Shown here one piece after another: positions 1-8,307 of a DNA stretch of 26,687 nucleotides. Each line of letters starts with the position of its first letter. Position 1 is the first letter of the stretch. Both the position numbers and the translations under genes were made by a program. The stretch is taken from assembly GCA_030146875.1 (NCBI GenBank), contig JASLAX010000100.1:1-26687 (forward strand), in the 5' to 3' direction. The DNA comes from Longimicrobiaceae bacterium (GTDB taxonomy: Bacteria; Gemmatimonadota; Gemmatimonadetes; Longimicrobiales; Longimicrobiaceae). The notes beneath the pieces were generated by a model. It saw nothing but the letters and a program-made list of their open reading frames with translations, did not search any database and was not told the origin of the DNA.

Positions 1-56
1 AGCGACTCCGGGAAGAGTACCTGCTGCTCCCGCGACACTCCCGTGACGTACGGCAT
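1..56 (-). CDS. IS1182-like transposase, N-terminal fragment (runs off the left edge)
   Basis: Reading leftwards from an ATG at 56-54, the frame gives 18 complete codons and stays open to the window edge. The peptide MPYVTGVSREQQVLFPESL matches the conserved start of IS1182-family DDE transposases, which typically open with a VTGV/IQGV-x-R-x-Q-x-LFPE signature before the DUF772-like N-terminal domain. Only the first residues are visible, so completeness and activity cannot be judged. The call rests on one short motif in the right place at a start codon; another IS5/IS1182-group subfamily is possible. Confidence 0.7.
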   Translation of the reverse strand, partial: MPYVTGVSREQQVLFPES

Positions 57-141
57 GCTCGATCCTCGGTCGGCGGCCCCTTCGTCGGTGATCCCCTCTC
101 AGAAAATCTACTCGGCCACCCCGGTTTTCGGACAGTCTCGC
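1..141 (-). mobile_element. End of an IS1182-like insertion sequence
   Basis: The transposase start at 56 is preceded by about 85 bases of upstream DNA ending in GAGACTGTCCGAAAA on the minus strand (about 127-141). That resembles the terminal region of IS1182-type elements. I cannot see the other end, so the terminal inverted repeat and any target duplication are unverified, and the boundary at 141 is approximate. Confidence 0.4.
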
Positions 142-345
142 ACGCGGGAGGGGACGGGCTGCAGTCGTAGATACGGCCTCTGGAGTGGAGCCTCTCGGCT
201 CCGGGCCAACATGGATTCGCGCGCCGGGTGCCGATCGCTGCAGCGGCCTCGAAGGCACGTGCTTGTTAACGGCTTTACCCCGGCGGCGGTCCGACCGCTC
301 TGCCATGTGTGCGATGCTCTCTCCGCGAACTGGTGGCGGGTCATG

Positions 346-437
346 CGCCTGCGCTCCTGAATGCGCCCCGCGGCCGCGGAGACGGCGATCTCGAAGACGT
401 TCTCGGCGGTGTCGACGGCGATGGTTACGTTGCTCAT
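346..437 (-). pseudogene. IS110-family transposase, N-terminal remnant
   Basis: From the ATG at 437 the minus strand encodes MSNVTIAVDTAENVFEIAVS and then a GRIQERRRMTRHQF segment. This is the hallmark beginning of IS110-family DEDD transposases: first acidic residue in the I-x-V/I-D-x-A-x-N-V-F-E stretch, then the AGR-I-x-E-R-R-R motif. After about 35 residues the similarity stops and the frame runs into unrelated sequence towards the IS1182-like end. The gene is therefore a stub missing its catalytic and C-terminal domains. A plausible history is later insertion and deletion by the neighbouring IS. Confidence 0.7.
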
Positions 438-1002
438 GGGATGGGCTCCTTTCACCACGATCCGTGATTGGCGTCTCGTACCAGGGGTAGCTTGCTACCT
501 TGTACGGGAGGAGTCCATCCCATCACTGCAGGCGACGTGCGGCCGAGCATCGTTCTGGAGTAGATCACCAGCAGCCGCACGCGCCTGAGCGTGGTTGTTA
601 GGCGACTCAGAGGCCCTTGCACGCTCGCGAGGACGTGTGGCGCTGCCGCACTATCTTCAACGGCAGGGAGGCGTGCCCAGGCGAGATCGCACCACCAGGG
701 CCAATCGGCGAGACGATCCTCAAAGGCTCAGCCCGCGCCGCGCCCATCCGCCAGCCCGCCGCCGCGCACGCGCACGGCGGCCGAGCGATGGGGAGGCTCG
801 TTCCAGAACCGGCCCCGCAGCGAGATGCCGCAGGGCCGGTCGCTTATCCAGCAAACGTGCACCGGGGTGCCGTCTCTGGAGGGCACCTCGCGCGCGGCGC
901 ATCCACGAACGGTATTGCTCCACGGCGGCCTACCGGGCTACGTTGCATATGCCGCCGCTTCCCGTCGCAGCTCTCGCCGTTCGTCCCCGCCCCTGCCTCG
1001 TC
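438..1002. other. Gene-poor stretch without a recognisable product
   Basis: About 560 bases between the IS110 stub and the exported protein gene. Several frames are open simply because the DNA is GC-rich, but their translations are Arg/Ala/Pro-rich with no recognisable domain, and none has a convincing ribosome binding site. The section next to the IS110 stub (about 440-590) is probably the former upstream flank of that element. I see no tRNA and no clear promoter. Confidence 0.5.
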
Positions 1003-1017
1003 ATGATACCTCACTCC

Positions 1018-1935
1018 ATGCTACGCGTCGCGCTGGTATCCCTTCTCGTGCTCGCTCCCACCCTCGTCCATGCGCAGACGAGCGTCGGTATGCGGCTGCT
1101 TGCCCTGATGGGTGCCGCGCCGCAGCACGCCGACCAGCAGGCCCACTTCGAGCTCGGGATCACGTCGCCGTCCGGGCAGCGCTACGAAACAACGCTCTTC
1201 GAAGGGCTCGACGGCGTCTCCGGACCGGTGGAGCTGCCTGGCTGGGGCGTGCGCCCGCTGCTGCTGAAGCGCGGCCAGTGGGTGGGGCTCCACGCGACGG
1301 TGCAGTTCGACTTCGGAGCCTCCGGCGAAGTGACGCCGGAGGTCACGGCGGACCGGACGTTCTCGGTCACGACGCGCTACCACAGCGGGCTCAACCTCGC
1401 CGGTGCCCTGGGCCTCGACGCGCCGGTCATGCTCACCGTCGGGCCCATGCTCGAGGCGGGGATCGGTCCGCGGCTGCGCGTCCAGCACGCGGACGGCAGC
1501 CACGCGCAGTGGGGCCGGATCGGCGAGGTGCGGTTCGCGCCCGCGTCGTCGTTCGCGCTGATGGACGGGCCGGTGCGGGTGCACGCCATCGCGGCGTGGT
1601 ACCCGCCGGGTGCGCCGTGGGAATTCGTCGGCGCCTCGGGCGGCGAGGCATCCGGCCGCTGGGATGCCGCGGACCCCACCGACCCCACGCAGCCGGCCGA
1701 CGCGGAGGAGTGGCTGCAGCGCGTCCGCGGGGATGGCGGCTATCTCTTATCCGGGGGCGGGGCCCTCGCGCTTGGCGGCGGTGATGAGCCGGGACTGGCG
1801 CTGGGCGTGACGTTCTCCCTCGTAGAGCGCCGCTATTCCGTGGCGGAGGGCGGATTCGGCGTCCAGGACGGCTTCACCGAGCGCGATGCACGTCTGCTGT
1901 TCACCGTGGGCATCACCATCCCGGCGCGCGACTGA
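1018..1935 (+). CDS. Exported hypothetical protein, possibly outer-membrane beta-barrel type
   Basis: A 305-residue protein opening with a classical signal peptide, MLRVALVSLLVLAPTLVHA, followed by QTS, so signal peptidase I cleavage after VHA is likely. The mature part is rich in alternating hydrophobic/polar segments and glycine, for example around VGLHATVQFDFGA and LLFTVGITIPARD at the very C-terminus. This fits a periplasmic or outer-membrane beta protein. I do not recognise a named family. An ATG at 1003 in frame would add five residues, but the one at 1018 starts exactly at the signal peptide. The frame is open much further upstream only because of base composition. It stands alone, followed by a decayed methyltransferase. 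Confidence 0.65.
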   Translation: MLRVALVSLLVLAPTLVHAQTSVGMRLLALMGAAPQHADQQAHFELGITSPSGQRYETTLFEGLDGVSGPVELPGWGVRPLLLKRGQWVGLHATVQFDFGASGEVTPEVTADRTFSVTTRYHSGLNLAGALGLDAPVMLTVGPMLEAGIGPRLRVQHADGSHAQWGRIGEVRFAPASSFALMDGPVRVHAIAAWYPPGAPWEFVGASGGEASGRWDAADPTDPTQPADAEEWLQRVRGDGGYLLSGGGALALGGGDEPGLALGVTFSLVERRYSVAEGGFGVQDGFTERDARLLFTVGITIPARD

Positions 1936-2072
1936 ACCGCGGCACGGCGATCGTGCGTCTGCTCTCCGGCCGCGAGCTCCGAGGCCCGGGCGACGGCGGA
2001 TCGGCGGACGAGAGCGGCTCCGCGGCGATGATGCCGCGGGGCCGGTTGTCCGGTGGAACGCGAGAAGGAGCG

Positions 2073-2474
2073 AGGACTGCCGAGGCGGTTGCAGCAGCCC
2101 GACCAGGGCTGCAGCCGGGGGGCGTCTTTCTCTTCGACGTCTTCAACCCGACGGTCGGGCTGCTCGCCCGCCCGGCGGGGCAGCGATTCCCGATGATGCA
2201 GCTTCAGCATCCCACACGCGGTCGGATCACGGTCGAAGCCGAGAGCAACTACGATGCAGCCTCGCAGGTGAACCACGGGATCTGGTACTTCTCCACGCCC
2301 GAGGAGCCGGACTTCTGGAGCGCACCGCTGGCGGTGCGCAGCATCTTCCCCCAGGAGCTGCCACTGCTGGTCGCGGCAGGTGGCTTCCGGCTGGAGGCCC
2401 GCTACGGAAGCTTCCCCCACGAGCCGTTCCAGAGCAGCAGCATGCGTCAGGTCTGCGTCTGCCGGCCCGTCTGA
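2073..2474 (+). pseudogene. Class I SAM-dependent methyltransferase, C-terminal fragment
   Basis: From about 2073 the frame encodes LQPGGVFLFDVFNPTVGLLA, the post-motif region of small class I methyltransferases (LxPGGxxxFDxF), then FPQELPLLVAAGGFRLEARY, the usual C-terminal strand-helix-strand, and a normal stop at 2474. The N-terminal half, which should carry the glycine-rich SAM-binding loop and acidic motif II, is absent: sequence before about 2073 has no similarity to the family. With no intact SAM site, this is most likely a truncated pseudogene. The frame remains open upstream to an ATG at 1953, which could be misread as a complete 173-residue gene. Confidence 0.7.
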
Positions 2475-2746
2475 AAGGTCGTAGCCGGACCCCTCCCGCC
2501 CGGGCAACGGCCTCCCGCCTCCTAGCGGCCGAGCACCGCCCCGCGCTGGCCGGCCCTGGCGATCGGCTGCAGGGGTGCGGGGCGGCGGTGTTCTCGGGCG
2601 GACGAAAGGCTCGGCGCGCCGGCCGCGCACCATTCCACAGCGCTGCCGCTTCCACCGTCCGCCCACCTTCTACTTCGCCCCTTGGACGCCGCCGCCCGTC
2701 CCATTACCCTTCGGTGCGCCGCTCTCCACCCACGCACCCGCACCGA

Positions 2747-4423
2747 ATGCCCGCCTCCCGCTCCGTCCGCCTCCTCACCGCCGCGCTCCGCCTCCTCACC
2801 GCCGCGCTCCTCCTCGTCTCCGCCGCGTGCACGCCGCGGGGGCGCTCCGCGCGCATGGCGGAGCTGGAGGCGGTGGCGCTGCCCTCCGCCGCGGAAGGGA
2901 TGGCGCGCTTCGTCTTCGACGACTTCGGCGGGCTGACGGGGCGCACGCTGGAGACGAACGCGCTGCCGTACAAGGTCGTCGCCGCGGCGCTGCTGATGGA
3001 GCGCGAGCGCGCGGAGGGACGGGCCCTCGGGCGGGGGGACCTGCCGCGCATCTTCCGCTCGTTCGGCTTCCTGACGCCGGAGCGCATCGGCAACTGGCGG
3101 GGCGTGGCCCTCCCGCGCTTGGACCGCCCGCTGGGGATGGTGAGCGGCACGGTGTCGGGGCCGCTGCCGTTCGTCCGCATCGACGCCGCCACCCTGGGCT
3201 GCGCGGCGTGCCACGCCGGCACGACGTACGACCGCGAGGGGAACCCCACGGGCGAGGCGTGGCTCGGCCTCCCCAACACCTCGCTGGACCTGGAGGCGTA
3301 CACGCAGGCCGTCTACGCGGGCCTCAGGGCCGGGATGCGCGACCCCGACGCGCTCCGCCGCCGGACCGAGGCGCTCTTCCCGGAGATGTCGCGCGGCGAG
3401 CGCTTCACCCTCCGCCGTCTCCTCCTGCCCCGCGTGCGCAAGCGGATGGGCGTGCTGGCGGCGGGGCTCGACGCGCCGTCGCCCTTCTCCAACGGCGGCG
3501 CGGGACGGACGAACGGCGTCGCCTCGCTGAAGCAGCAGATGGGGCTGATCGGCGAGGCGCGGGTGCCGTCGGAGGCCGGCTTCACCTCCATCCCCGAGCT
3601 GGGCGGGCGCTCCCTGCGCTCCTCGCTGCTGTACGACGGCACCTTCTCGCCGCCCGCCGGCGACCCCTTCCACCCGCGCGCCGTCCCCTCCACCGACGAG
3701 CACCGCGACGCGCTGGCGGACATCGTCGCCTTCTTCACCGTGCCCACCATGGGCATGCACCCGGACCAGGCGGAGCGTGCCATCCCCCGCGTGCGCCAGG
3801 TGATGGCGTGGCTGGACCGCGACTATGCCCCGCCGCCGTTCCCCGGGCCGGTGGACGAGGCGCTGGCGAAGCGCGGCGGTGACCTCTTCGCCGCCCGCTG
3901 CACGAGCTGCCACGGGGAGTACGACGACTCCACGCGGCCCCGTACGCCGATTCGCTTCCCCAACGCGCTCGTTCCGCAGGAGCGGATGGGGACGGACCCG
4001 GCGCGCTGGCAGGCGATCGACTCCGCCCTGATCGCGCGCGTGGGGGCGACGGCATACCGGCGGCACGTAGCGGTGCGCCGGACGGGGGGGTACGTGGCGC
4101 CGCTCCTCTCCGGGGTGTGGGCGACGGCGCCGTACCTGCACAACGGCTCCGTTCCCACGCTCCGGGACCTGATGACGCCCGCCGAGCGACCCGCCCGGTT
4201 CCTGGTGGGCGGCCACCGGCTGGACTTCGCCCGCATGGGCATCGCGGGGCGGGACGCGGCGGACGGCGTGCGGCGCTACCCCGCCGGCTACCAGCCCTGG
4301 TCCACCCCCGAGACGTACGACACCTCGCGTCCCGGTCTGGGCAACGCGGGCCACGAGCGGCCCTTCCAGGGGATGACGGACGAGGAGAAGCGGGCGCTGA
4401 TCGAGTACCTGAAGGGCCTCTGA
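2747..4423 (+). CDS. Diheme cytochrome c family lipoprotein
   Basis: A 558-residue c-type cytochrome. The ATG at 2747 begins a lipoprotein signal (LLLVSAAC, lipid-modified Cys at residue 28), so the protein is probably anchored facing the periplasm. Two haem-binding motifs are visible: CAACH at residues 152-156 and CTSCH at 385-389. Spacing and the C-terminal stretch YVAPLLSGVWATAPYLHNGS resemble RoxA-like or diheme-peroxidase-like proteins; that Y-L-H-N-G-S segment is common in cytochrome c domains of this class. Likely role is extracytoplasmic electron transfer or oxidation; the substrate cannot be told. The signal region contains a perfect 21-bp in-frame direct repeat (2768-2788 and 2789-2809), duplicating seven residues. 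A small membrane protein follows 2 bases downstream, suggesting co-expression. Confidence 0.85.
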   Translation: MPASRSVRLLTAALRLLTAALLLVSAACTPRGRSARMAELEAVALPSAAEGMARFVFDDFGGLTGRTLETNALPYKVVAAALLMERERAEGRALGRGDLPRIFRSFGFLTPERIGNWRGVALPRLDRPLGMVSGTVSGPLPFVRIDAATLGCAACHAGTTYDREGNPTGEAWLGLPNTSLDLEAYTQAVYAGLRAGMRDPDALRRRTEALFPEMSRGERFTLRRLLLPRVRKRMGVLAAGLDAPSPFSNGGAGRTNGVASLKQQMGLIGEARVPSEAGFTSIPELGGRSLRSSLLYDGTFSPPAGDPFHPRAVPSTDEHRDALADIVAFFTVPTMGMHPDQAERAIPRVRQVMAWLDRDYAPPPFPGPVDEALAKRGGDLFAARCTSCHGEYDDSTRPRTPIRFPNALVPQERMGTDPARWQAIDSALIARVGATAYRRHVAVRRTGGYVAPLLSGVWATAPYLHNGSVPTLRDLMTPAERPARFLVGGHRLDFARMGIAGRDAADGVRRYPAGYQPWSTPETYDTSRPGLGNAGHERPFQGMTDEEKRALIEYLKGL

Positions 4424-4425
4424 CG

Positions 4426-4920
4426 ATGGAGCCGGAGCCGGGGGAGACGCGTCGGAGGGCGCTGGACGATGCGCCCGATGCGCCACGTCGGAGCGCGGAC
4501 GCGGAAGCGCCGGAGCGCGCGCGGCTGGAGCGCGAGCGGGCGTTCGCCCTGGCGACGCGGCCGGCCTCCGGCGTCTCGGACGACGGGATCCTCGACGCTC
4601 TCTCCCCCACCGCCCTTCCTGCGGCCGACGGGGAGACGCGCACGCCGCTGCGGTTGCCGGCGCGCATCGCCGCGGGGGTGCTGGGGGTGGGCTTCGCCGT
4701 CGCCTCGCTCCTCCTCTGCCTGGCCGGGCTGGGCGCGCTCACGGGAGCCGGGTCGTTCCTCGACGAGCTGCCGCTGGTGCTGATGTCGGTGCCCGGCGTG
4801 TACCTCTCCCGGATGTTCCTGCGCGCGGCGTGGTCCAGGCGCCGTCCGCCCGACCATCCCGCCCTGCCGGAGTCCGCGTCCCGTCGCCCCCCGGGCCTAC
4901 CGGGGCCCGACCGCTCCTGA
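4426..4920 (+). CDS. Small membrane protein, function unknown
   Basis: A 164-residue protein starting 2 bases after the cytochrome stop, so very probably in the same transcript. The first 80 residues are charged and Arg/Ala/Glu-rich and probably cytoplasmic. Two hydrophobic segments follow, roughly residues 85-107 (AGVLGVGFAVASLLLCLAGL region) and 112-132 (ELPLVLMSVPGVYLSRMFL region), and the tail is Pro/Arg-rich. No family recognised. Its position suggests a membrane accessory for the upstream cytochrome, which is inference from spacing only. A perfect hairpin follows at 4930-4960. Confidence 0.6.
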   Translation: MEPEPGETRRRALDDAPDAPRRSADAEAPERARLERERAFALATRPASGVSDDGILDALSPTALPAADGETRTPLRLPARIAAGVLGVGFAVASLLLCLAGLGALTGAGSFLDELPLVLMSVPGVYLSRMFLRAAWSRRRPPDHPALPESASRRPPGLPGPDRS

Positions 4921-4929
4921 ACGGCGGAG

Positions 4930-4964
4930 GCGCGTCCCGGCCACCTTCGCCGGGACGCGCTTCC
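4930..4964. terminator. Hairpin between convergent genes
   Basis: A perfect 11-bp stem, GCGCGTCCCGG (4930-4940) pairing with CCGGGACGCGC (4950-4960) around a 9-base loop, followed by TTCC. It lies in the 62-base gap between the plus-strand membrane protein and the minus-strand GAF gene, so it can serve both. The T tract is weak, hence moderate confidence. Confidence 0.55.
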
Positions 4965-4982
4965 GTCTGCGGCGGGTGGGGT

Positions 4983-5486
4983 TCAGCCCCGCCGCTCCTC
5001 GATGCGCCGCACGGCCTCCGCAGCCAGCACGCGCAGCGAGCCCAGCTCCTCCGCCGTGAAGGTCCTCTCCTCCAGCCCCACCACGCACAGGTTCCCCAGC
5101 ACGTGCCCGCGCGAGGAGATGAGCGGCACGCCGGCGTAGCACCGCACGCCGTCCTGCGTCACCAGCGGGTTGGTGCGGTGGTACGGGTGCTCGGGCGCGT
5201 TCTCCACCACGAACGCGTCGCGCGTGCGGACGGAGGTGGCGCAGAACGACCACTCCACCGGGTGCCCGCGCGTCTCGCCTAGCCACAGCCCGTCGATGCC
5301 GTACGAGCCGGCCACGTGCAGCGCCTCGTCCAGCACCACGCTCACCAGCGAGACGGGAAGGCCCAGGGAGGAGGCCGCGCGCTCGGCCACCTCCTGCAGG
5401 ATGGGGTCGACGTCCGGCGACAGGAGGTCCAGGTCGGCGATCTCCTGCAGCCGCGCGGCGTCGTGGAGGGGGTCGGGGCGGCTCAT
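4983..5486 (-). CDS. GAF domain protein
   Basis: A 167-residue protein consisting almost entirely of one GAF domain. After an N-terminal helix (LQEIADLDLLSPDVDPILQE), residues about 25-165 carry the pattern of stand-alone bacterial GAF sensors: LPVSLVSVVLDE, EWSFCATSVRTRD, VVENAPEHPYHRTNPLV, VRCYAGVPLISSRGHVLGNL and VVGLEERTFTAEEL. No kinase, cyclase or DNA-binding domain is attached. The ligand is unknown; a conserved Cys sits in SFCATS. The start ATG (5486-5484) overlaps the stop of the upstream gene as ATGA, so the two are translationally coupled. It probably acts as a small cytoplasmic sensor or redox module; this is inferred from the family. Confidence 0.85.
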   Translation of the reverse strand: MSRPDPLHDAARLQEIADLDLLSPDVDPILQEVAERAASSLGLPVSLVSVVLDEALHVAGSYGIDGLWLGETRGHPVEWSFCATSVRTRDAFVVENAPEHPYHRTNPLVTQDGVRCYAGVPLISSRGHVLGNLCVVGLEERTFTAEELGSLRVLAAEAVRRIEERRG

Positions 5487-5803
5487 CGGGCTCCTCCGGC
5501 CGGCGTGGTGGCGGCGCGGGCCGCGAGTCGTGCGTAGGTGCGCATGCGGATCTCGATGGAGCGGGCGATCACGGCCGCCGGGCCGCCCTGCGCGGCGAGC
5601 GACCCGTTGGCGCGCTGCAGCTTCTCGGCGGTGTCCACGCGGCCCACCACCATGCCGGCGTCCCGGCAGGCCTGCGCCCACGAGTCGCCGCCCCGCTCCG
5701 CGCCGAACACGCGCTGAAGCGCGGCGCGGGCGTCCGCCTCCGTGGGCTGCGAGAGGTCGTAGCCGGGCAGGCGCCCGGCGCCTTCGTGCGGTGGTGAGAG
5801 CAT
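5483..5803 (-). CDS. Conserved-looking small protein coupled to the GAF gene
   Basis: A 106-residue acidic-to-neutral, mostly helical protein (PGYDLSQPTEADARAALQRV, then SWAQACRDAGMVVGRVDTAE). There is no signal peptide, no membrane segment and no family I recognise. Its stop overlaps the GAF start by four bases (ATGA), which is good evidence that both are real and co-expressed. A possible partner of the GAF sensor, but that is inference from the overlap alone. Confidence 0.6.
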   Translation of the reverse strand: MLSPPHEGAGRLPGYDLSQPTEADARAALQRVFGAERGGDSWAQACRDAGMVVGRVDTAEKLQRANGSLAAQGGPAAVIARSIEIRMRTYARLAARAATTPAGGAR

Positions 5804-5878
5804 CGTTCCTCGCGGTTACGTGGATGGGACGGGTTCCCGCGGTCGTGCGTACTTCGCAGGCGTCGGACCTTCGCCAGG

Positions 5879-5895
5879 TAGAGACTTGATCTCTA
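5879..5895. promoter_or_regulatory. Palindrome upstream of the antitoxin gene, possible operator
   Basis: A perfect inverted repeat, TAGAGA-CTTGA-TCTCTA, ending 26 bases before the antitoxin ATG at 5922. Type II antitoxins of this kind commonly bind such repeats to autoregulate their operon. No equivalent repeat precedes the second antitoxin at 8308. Binding is inference. Confidence 0.4.
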
Positions 5896-5921
5896 GGTAA
5901 CCGCGAATTAGCGTTGTCGCC

Positions 5922-6149
5922 ATGGCTATGTACGATTTTTCCGAGCTGCTCAAGCTGAGCCCTGACGAGCGCCTCCAGCTCGCCGAGGACTTGGTAGAGA
6001 GCGTCGCGATCGAAAATCCCGAGTTTCCGCTCAGCGAGGAGCAGCACGCTGAGCACGCGCGGCGGCTCGCGGAGCACCGGGCCGACCCCTCGTCATCAAT
6101 CCCGTGGTCCGTGGTCCGGGAGCGAATCCGGCAGAAATACGGGGAGTGA
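5922..6149 (+). CDS. RelB-like addiction module antitoxin (copy 1)
   Basis: A 75-residue protein of the putative addiction-module component family (TIGR02574 type). The N-terminus ELLKLSPDERLQLAEDLVES and the C-terminal SIPWSVVRERIRQKYGE are diagnostic: helical N-terminal part and a W-x-x-x-R-x-R toxin-contacting end. The start at 5922 is chosen because the paralogue at 8308 aligns from the same residue (MAMYD versus MANYD). The next gene starts inside its stop codon (GTGA at 6146-6149), the normal antitoxin-toxin arrangement. That toxin is frameshifted, so this antitoxin may be an orphan or may neutralise related toxins elsewhere. Confidence 0.85.
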   Translation: MAMYDFSELLKLSPDERLQLAEDLVESVAIENPEFPLSEEQHAEHARRLAEHRADPSSSIPWSVVRERIRQKYGE

Positions 6150-6446
6150 GCCGGGCTCTCGTCATTCGTGCGGCGGCGGAGGAGGAGATCGACGCGGCGA
6201 TCGAATGGTACGGCGGGCAGGGCGACGGAGCCAGGGGCCGGTTCATCCGAGCCCTGGAGATGACGCTCGCCGGCGATCCTCCGGACGCCGCTCGCATACC
6301 CGATCGTTCGGGACAACCGCCGCCGCGCGCTCCTCCGACGCTTTTCGTACAGCGTCATCTTCTCGCTGGAAGAAGATGACGCTGTCGTCGTTGTTGCGTT
6401 CGTCCACTGGCGCCAGAACCCACGCCGGTGGTATTCGCGCCGGTGA
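6146..6446 (+). pseudogene. RelE/ParE-like toxin, frameshifted (copy 1)
   Basis: From GTG 6146 the frame gives VSRALVIRAAAEEEIDAAIE and continues to IRALEMTLA, the helical N-terminal half of a RelE/ParE-family toxin. After about 6270 this frame leaves the family. One base extra at CTCGCCGGCGAT (near 6271) restores the rest in the next frame: YPIVRDNRRRALLRRFSYSV, then VVVVAFVHWRQNPRRW and a stop at 6446. The span of 301 bases is exactly one more than a 99-codon gene plus stop. All parts of the toxin are present, so this is a recent +1 frameshift, a sequencing error, or, less likely, programmed slippage. Confidence 0.8.
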
Positions 6447-6522
6447 GAGGTCCGGCGGAGCGCGGCGTGCCGATTGCGGTGACGCGGCGACGGGAAGCCT
6501 CGCCCACGCTCTCGGTTCACGG

Positions 6523-8247
6523 ATGACCAACGTTCTTCGGACGACGCTCGCTCAAGCCGGTTGTGTGCTGCTGGCCGCCTGCGGCTCCGCGGACGCGGAT
6601 CCGCGTCCGTCGAAGGCCGCAGCGGCGCGCGTGGCGTCCTCGTCCGCCGCCCCGGCGCCGCCCGCGCCCGACCCGCTGCTCGGCCCGGACTCGGCGCGGA
6701 CGCGGGCGCGCATCGACTCGGTGTTCGCGCGCTTCGACCGGCCGGGCTCGCCCGGGTGCGTGGCCACCGTCATGCGCGCGGGCGACATCGTCTTCAGCCG
6801 CGGCTACGGCTCGGGGGACCTGGCGGCCGGCACGCCGCTCACCACCGCCAGCGTGTTCGACGGCGCCTCCATGGCCAAGCAGTTCCTGGCCTTCACCGTG
6901 GCGCTGCTCGCCGCCGAGGGGCGGCTCTCCCTGGACGACCCGGTCCACCGGCACCTGCCCCACCTGCCGGACTACGGCGCCCCCGTCACCCTGCGCCACC
7001 TGGTGCACCACACCAGCGGCGTGCGCGACTGGGACGCGCAGTGGCTCTCCGGCCGCCGCGACCTGCACCCCTCCACGCTCAGGGGGCTCAGCTTCCCGCC
7101 CGGGACCCGGCACGTCTACGACGACACGGGTTACGGGCTGCTGGAGGAGGTGGTGGAGCGCGTGACCGGCGGGCCGTGGGCGCGCTTCGCGGCCGAGCGC
7201 ATCTACAAGCCGCTGGGGATGACCACGATGGGGGTGGAGATGGACGCGGCCACGCTCCGGCGCCGCATGGTGCAGGGCTACGCGGCTCGCCAGGGCGGCG
7301 GGTTCCGCCCCATCGGCCAGCGCGGAGGGTTCCCGGTGACGGCGCTGGACCTGGCCCGGTGGGACCGGAACTTCTACGAGGCGCGGGTGGGCGGGGCGGA
7401 GGTGATCCGGATGATGACCACGGAGGGTCGCCTGGCGAGCGGAGAGACGATCCCCTACGCCATGGCGCTGCACACCGAGCCGTACCGCGGGCTCCGGCGC
7501 CAGTGGCACGGCGGCCTGTCCGGCGGCTACCGCTCGCAGTTCATGCGCTACCCCGACCAGCGCACGTCCGTGCTGGTGCAGTGCAACGTGTACCAGCTCG
7601 CCGAGCCCAACGGGCTGGCGGAGGCGGTGACGGACATCGTCCTGGCCGACGCCATCGCCCGCGCGGAGCCGCGTCGGGGGGCGCCTCCGCCGGCGCCGTC
7701 GGCCGCGGAGCTGCGGAGGCTGGCCACGCTCTACGTGAACCGCCAGGTGCCCGCCCTCCGCCCGCTGCGCTTCCACGACGGCAAGCTGCAGATGCGGCAG
7801 TGGATCACCTGGCACGACCTCGCGCCGCTCGCCCCCGGCCGCTTCCGCGCCCGGGGGCTGCCGCTGACCCTGGTCGTGCGCCCCGGCGCGGACGGCGCCG
7901 CCGGGACGGTGGAGGAGCGCTGGGACGGCACGCGCACGCCGCTGGTCCTGCACGCCATCGACCCGGTCACCCCCTCCGCCGCGCAGATGGAGGCGTACGC
8001 CGGACGATACGCGAGCGAGGAGCTGGGCACGTCGTGGACGCTCGCGCGGGACGGGGACGGGCTGCGCGTGCGGGCCGCGTCCGGGCGCGTGCCCGTGGGC
8101 CTGCTGCGCCCCGCCGGACTCGACGCGTTCAGCGACCACGAGTACGTGCTGGTCCTCTTCCGGCGAGACGCCCGGGGTCGCCTCGCGGGGTTCGACGTCT
8201 CCACGCCGCGCGTCCACAACCTGCGGTTCGAGCGGCGGCCGGGGTGA
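6523..8247 (+). CDS. Serine hydrolase lipoprotein (beta-lactamase/class C-like)
   Basis: A 574-residue protein. ATG 6523 opens a lipoprotein signal with lipobox LLAAC (Cys20), then an Ala/Pro-rich linker to about residue 55. The catalytic domain (about 60-370) has S-x-x-K at S116-M-A-K119 and the tyrosine motif as Y199-D-D, where many relatives have Y-x-N. An HGG (329-331, in QWHGGLSGGY) stands in place of KTG. Residues about 380-574 form a C-terminal beta-rich domain seen in many Pab87/EstB-like serine hydrolases. Likely an envelope-anchored peptidase or esterase rather than a true beta-lactamase; the substrate is unknown. It lies between two antitoxin-toxin modules, and its 3' end is duplicated at about 8917-9035. 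Confidence 0.88.
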   Translation: MTNVLRTTLAQAGCVLLAACGSADADPRPSKAAAARVASSSAAPAPPAPDPLLGPDSARTRARIDSVFARFDRPGSPGCVATVMRAGDIVFSRGYGSGDLAAGTPLTTASVFDGASMAKQFLAFTVALLAAEGRLSLDDPVHRHLPHLPDYGAPVTLRHLVHHTSGVRDWDAQWLSGRRDLHPSTLRGLSFPPGTRHVYDDTGYGLLEEVVERVTGGPWARFAAERIYKPLGMTTMGVEMDAATLRRRMVQGYAARQGGGFRPIGQRGGFPVTALDLARWDRNFYEARVGGAEVIRMMTTEGRLASGETIPYAMALHTEPYRGLRRQWHGGLSGGYRSQFMRYPDQRTSVLVQCNVYQLAEPNGLAEAVTDIVLADAIARAEPRRGAPPPAPSAAELRRLATLYVNRQVPALRPLRFHDGKLQMRQWITWHDLAPLAPGRFRARGLPLTLVVRPGADGAAGTVEERWDGTRTPLVLHAIDPVTPSAAQMEAYAGRYASEELGTSWTLARDGDGLRVRAASGRVPVGLLRPAGLDAFSDHEYVLVLFRRDARGRLAGFDVSTPRVHNLRFERRPG

Positions 8248-8307
8248 CGCGCCGGAGATGGGAAGCGCCCGCTTGCTCCGCGGTCGCGACTGGATCACCG
8301 TTGACCT

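Noticed and set aside
1953..2474. Complete 173-residue methyltransferase from the ATG at 1953.
   Set aside because: The first ~40 residues do not match the family and the SAM-binding loop is missing, so only a C-terminal fragment is supported.
2522..4486. Very long open frame on the minus strand opposite the cytochrome gene.
   Set aside because: Composition artefact: Arg/His/Gly-rich translation without domains, while the plus strand has haem motifs and a lipobox. The same applies to long antisense frames at 6517-8463 and 9095-10261.
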